A DNA stretch of 64,000 nt from Ascidia mentula (lineage: Eukaryota; Chordata; Ascidiacea; Phlebobranchia; Ascidiidae). The translations under genes and the position numbers were made by a program. The notes under the pieces are model-generated. The model saw nothing but the letters and a program-made list of their open reading frames with translations, had not been told where the DNA came from and ran no database searches. Shown here in pieces: positions 59,690 to 64,000 of this stretch. The stretch is taken from NCBI GenBank assembly GCA_947561715.1, contig OX387203.1:4836001-4900000 (forward strand), in the 5' to 3' direction. How positions within the stretch are numbered: the first letter of the stretch is position 1; each line of letters begins with the position of its first letter.

Positions 59690-61549
59690 AAAATTTACGA
59701 TGTTATAAAAGTTTTAGGTGGTTCGACAGTTTACCACAAACCCCATAGGGACCAATACCACAATCCCCAAAACTTAAGGCTCGAATTTTTTACACGTTGG
59801 ATTCATATTCAACATCAGCAACTGTTTTCAACTATAAGAAACTACAGATGTGGCAATATGGCAAACCATAAATATAGTATATTGCGGATGTACGCCGTCA
59901 GTGTAGGCACAGGGAATGTATTTGCTATAAAACGTCTTTTTGAATCATGCGGTATATGTAACGTTTCTTCCTTTGAGACATGGTATTTTGGTCGTTTAGT
60001 CGCGCAGCGTAATGTTACGACTTCTATTGTATTGTACACTGTAACGTGATAGCCACAAACTTTCTTCCTTATTCTTTTCTACGCAAGGACTGCTCTGAAA
60101 AACCGTTGGCTTGACCACAGACAAACATTGTCTCAAGGAAAACATGCGTTTACGTTTAAATGTGATGTAATATTGTTAAAAGTTGTGGTGAGAGTGATCT
60201 GAAACGTCTTTCGGCCAAGAATTTAATTTAGCGTGTGTGGAATTTCCTTTTTGAACTTTGCCATTTGCGAAATTTGCAAAAAAATAATCTGATACATTTT
60301 TGTGACAGCGCTTTCCCCAAAAAGGCGTACACTAGATAGCGACAAAGCGCTCGCGTTCAAGACAAAAGCGGGCCGACCCATATATATAAAAGAAAACCTG
60401 ATCGGTATTCGTGCCCAGGATGACTTGGGTTAGATCCCCGGTGTGGCAAAAAAAAGTACTAAGTGTTTCAAATCGGCCAATTTTCATCTCTTTTTTTTAT
60501 ATTGTTACCAACTTCGTCCCTTACATTTCTCAAATATCACTGCTTGAAGTCAGATCCAACCGCTGTTTGATTGTTAATTTTATTGAATAAAAGTGTTTGG
60601 CGTTATGTACAATCTGCTTATTTGGGTTGGATTCGTCGCATTTATGGCATCTAAGACAGTTCTCAACTGTCTCAAAACGCATGCGTCTTTCAACCACGTT
60701 TTTCGCAGCCCACAGTATCAGGGCCATCCGTAGAAAATGCGGGGTCCAATTCAATAGTCTCTAATTGAAATTACCTTGAAACCGAAAGCGCTAACCGAAC
60801 TCATCAAAATTAATAACATTGGAGTTCGAACAAATGTGCTTTTGAACGAATTAAACAGCTTTCGAAAGCTTGCTCCTCTCATTATTGCATCTTTGAAATT
60901 GGTTTGCTTTACGAGTCAAACTAATCGAAATTTGTGACAAAATATCCAAACACGGCATTTTCGTTGCCGTTGAACACATTTGTCATAAAGGAAAAAGCTC
61001 GCAGTTACTTCGCTTTTCTGCTTTCGAAAACTGTAATCCCAAGTCGTATACCTGAGGTGCGGATTTTATAGGCCATGCCATTTCTACAGCTTCTTTTATG
61101 GCAAATAATCTGCCGTGACGTTTGATAGACTAATCTGCAGTTTGTCCTCTGTTTGCCGTGTTAAGTGCCAACACCAATTGCGTTGTATAGCAAACATGCA
61201 ACACGTGGCAAACTTGCAAAACCTACACAGGTAAATGTGTTTTGTTCAATTCTTCTTTATGAGTTACCTGTCTCATAGAATCAGACCAGAGGGTTAATGA
61301 GCGGCTTGCGTCTTCGTATCCATGGGTTACCGCCCTCTGGCCAACTGAAGCTTATGGTAGCATCGCAGCCAAACTCCATAAGACACCCAAACTCTCAATT
61401 TGTTTGACGCTTGTCATGTCGTAATCGCCTAGATGTTGATGTTATATAACATCTACCGACACTTTTATTTATCTTTTTTTGAAAGGTTTCTGTAAAGCTT
61501 GTCCGCCAAGTTAAACTCCGTCGATGTTTTATGGCATGGGATCTTAAGC

Positions 61550-61763
61550 CAGTGATTCCCAACCTTTTTGTGGTTGCATACCACTTGGAGGTAAAACAAT
61601 TTCGAGGCGTATACCACCCAGTTGAGTGTTATAAAGTAACCTAGGGGATGAAGTAACAAACATTCTGAGATCACTTACGATTTTTAAAATTCGAACTAGA
61701 TTCGCAAATTACGGAAAGGTGCTCGCATACCACCTGGAATGCTGTCGCGTACCAATATTTCTG
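61550..61763. mobile_element. hAT-like element at a deletion junction
   Basis: It begins CAGTGATTCCCAACCTTTTT and ends near TATTTCTG. Flanks TCTTAAGC and ATTTAAGC agree at six of eight bases. It is the same family as 48801-49033, but joined on the left to DNA that matches 47127. Confidence 0.7.
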
Positions 61764-62003
61764 ATTTAAGCGAAAACTGTCATTCAGACAACTAGAATCA
61801 GCCTGTTTACTAGGCGGTAACAACGGATCTGTCTGTCCTGTTTCGTCAGGTATCAAAAATAACTTGTGTAAAAAAAAAAATTACATTGGTTGCGATATTA
61901 ATGAATAAAAAAAACAAATTTTTGTGTTCGTCATGTTCATGTCACTGCACCGAACACTAAGTTACACGCGCAAAATGTAAATTGACTTACTATCATTTCA
62001 CAG

Positions 62004-63354
62004 CCGAAACTGGTGAACCGTTTTGGAAGCTTTAAGAAAAACAAACTTTTAACAATCCTGGCGATACTTTCCCTGGTTCTGTTTACCGTTAGTCAAGCAA
62101 CAAGCCATCTTGCACCCAACGCGATGCCAATCGTAGCTATCGTAGCCATTTGTATCTACTTTGTCGTGTGAGTAATTGTTACCCTTTTTATGTTTCAATG
62201 AAAATGTTTTTACTTCATGAAATCGAGACCTAACTAGCAACACTTCTTTGGCGTGACACAAGTGAAACTTCAATGCCTCTTTATGTTTGTCACAGTTTCG
62301 TAATGTAAATTTTCAGAATTATAACTGGAATCCAACTGACTACTTTGATACTTATTGGGGAATTGACGACTGAACCAACACGTTCAACAGCTTTCGCTCT
62401 CGCTTCGATTCTATTCTGGATTACAGCTTGGACGGTCGCCTTTGTTCCACCATATTTGCAGGTAGGAACCCGTTTTGGTTTAGGAAATTCAGTTTGGACG
62501 AAGTTGCGCGTTTTGAAAAGATCGTGTCTGCTAAATAACTTGTGCCACAGTGCTCAAAATCAAATACGGTTTACCGGCTGTTGCCTTCCTGTCACACAGT
62601 TTGCCTGTATTTTGTACTTAAAAGTGGAAGACAAGTGTATTTTGAATTTAAGGGAACAAATGTAGATTTTTTTGAAATTGTGTAGAATTGCTGGATTGCG
62701 TTCGGACTTCAAGAAGCCCATATTTATTAAAAGTGTAATAATTTTTCGACTGAGAAAAATTATTCAATCGCTTACCTGCCGTTAACTGCTTGTTTATCGG
62801 TGCATGTACTGGTACGCGTCTCACAGTTTGAGTGTCATTGACCTATACCACTATGTGTGCATGTTTACCACCCTTGGTTGACATGAGTATTTTGTGGCTT
62901 GCAATTATGATATGACACCAGTTGTCTAGCTGCAATTAAAGGCGATTTCCTTCAGTGACAGAGCCAAGGTCATTTGGTGTCAACAAGGTTTTAACATGTG
63001 CTGATAAAAATAACTATACGACTATGACCACTTTCCGCACTTAACATACAAATATACCATTAATTAATATCGTAAAGTAGAACTTTTTACAACGCGATAG
63101 TGTTTCATGCTATAACATGACAAGGCTGGACCGCAGGCGCGATTATTTGCTTCATTGGCAATTCTCTGCTGCCATGGCATTGTAGCCAAGCTGGATCAAC
63201 CACAAAGTACTTTTTATGTTTTTAGATGCACCTTGGTGCTTATGAGGTGACTGTTTGGATTGCAACATCAACTTGTTTCTTGCTTTTCCAAGTCTTTTAC
63301 GTGCCCGACACCAAAGGGAAAACGTCAGAAGAAATTCAAGCGCATTTCATGTAA
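62004..63354 (+). pseudogene. Partial sugar transporter copy (last three exons only)
   Basis: Exons at 62004-62167, 62317-62461 and 63226-63354 match exons 8-10 of the complete transporter, with the same phases and intact splice sites, including a normal TTTTTAG before the last exon. They encode 145 full codons plus the split one at the upstream junction, ending in the VPDTKGKTSEEI motif and a TAA stop. Nothing corresponding to exons 1-7 is present before it, so it cannot make a full transporter unless it is spliced to distant exons. All three exons remain open, so loss was recent. Confidence 0.8.
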
Positions 63355-64000
63355 AGGGTTTTTAACCAAAATGTGACAGACCCAACCACTTTTTTGCTGT
63401 AAAAACTCTTGCCAACAAACGTTTGTTTCACTTTAACCGATTTACAGTTTATCGTCATTGCTACCATAAAATAAATTACACGATAAAAGATACCAATTAA
63501 ATATATTGTAGTGTTTTAAGGTATTTGTGCAATAGCCGCCCTTATCGTAAACTGACAAGAATCGGTAACCTCTATTGAAGGTGATTCTAGTTCAGTTACT
63601 GTTTTCTGTGCTATCTGTGTTTGAGTTGTTAACAATTGCTCACTTTTTTTTGCTCACAACACAACGGGGTTTGAACATAGGATATCCTGGCCACGAATCC
63701 CGATCAGGTTTTCTTCTTGGTATACGGGTCGGGCGCTTGGTTTATGCTGCCATTAATCACTGCCAATCATTAACGATTGCTTATCGACCATTAACTCATC
63801 GCTAGAACAGCTCAACAGCGTCCACATCCGGGTAATTGATTTTGGATTTTTATTCACTGAACCCGTTATGGAGCATCTGAAATGTTTTACAAACTCGAAT
63901 CGAAGTCCAGGTATCGGAAAACAAATACAGCGTGTGAAAGTTCGTTCGCTCCATCGCTCCTTCCTTTTCATGTGAATGATTCTTCCTATTCACGTGCAGG

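Larger units (their letters stand above)
54839..60489. repeat. Segmental duplication, copy 2 (partner 18672-24088)
   Basis: Same orientation as copy 1, with high similarity through exons, introns and flanks. Private changes include a 768-bp hAT-like insertion at 56442-57209, about 95 bases near 57505-57595, and an expanded GCGCAAGT tandem repeat near 57835-57867. Confidence 0.88.
60490..64000. repeat. Second, shrunken copy of the transporter block (partner 45966-53110)
   Basis: Pieces match in order and orientation: 60495-61545 with 45966-47127, 61550-61860 with 48801-49120, and 61870-64000 with 51118-53110. The DNA between those pieces in the first copy, which holds transporter exons 1-7, is missing. 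The match runs to the window edge. Confidence 0.85.

Noticed and set aside
60380-60460. A tRNA gene, because of a B-box-like motif
   Set aside because: No cloverleaf, no paired acceptor stem and no anticodon arm could be drawn around it.

Overview
The window is animal DNA: AT-rich, with short exons joined at GT-AG introns, many dispersed repeats, and gene families known from metazoans (GT10 alpha-1,3-fucosyltransferases, ShKT-domain secreted proteins, an SLC2/GLUT-like sugar transporter, a seven-helix membrane protein). My best guess is a marine invertebrate, perhaps a tunicate. That is inference from style and content; nothing in the sequence proves the species.

Layout. 0.2-1.7 kb: the 3' part of an unrecognised spliced gene. 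2.4-11.6 kb: three secreted three-ShKT-domain proteins (one on -, two on +), each of four exons with all introns in phase 1. 13.6-17.6 kb: fucosyltransferase A. 18.7-24.1 kb: a duplicated block carrying fucosyltransferase B. 24.8-30.4 kb: a broken Ty3/gypsy LTR element on -, with a foldback element inserted in one LTR. 30.6-33.9 kb: a tandem 1.7-kb duplication holding two tiny secreted cysteine-rich proteins. 34.46-39.18 kb: an unusual 4.7-kb element with long inverted repeats and a 6-bp target duplication; it carries relics of an alpha-kinase and of an integrase-core transposase. 39.6-40.5 kb: a seven-helix membrane protein with a frame break, and a fragment of a second copy beside it. 41.1-45.3 kb: fucosyltransferase C on -. 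48.0-52.5 kb: a sugar transporter. 54.8-60.5 kb: the second copy of the fucosyltransferase block (gene D). 60.5-64.0 kb: a shrunken second copy of the transporter block.

The four fucosyltransferases share exon boundaries and phases. Their C-terminal 80 or so codons are almost identical in DNA, including gene C in the opposite orientation, while their 5' parts differ; this points to gene conversion. Each should be a type II Golgi enzyme that adds fucose from GDP-fucose to N-acetylglucosamine-type glycans. The ShKT proteins and the small cysteine-rich proteins look like secreted effectors.

The two most striking signals are: (1) the small secreted peptide pair, in which the mature-peptide exon differs far more than the introns and signal exon around it, the pattern seen in venom and immune peptides under diversifying selection; and (2) the inverted-repeat element that combines an alpha-kinase with an integrase-type transposase. 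All exon coordinates were read by eye from splice motifs and frame continuity; no transcript or database search was available.
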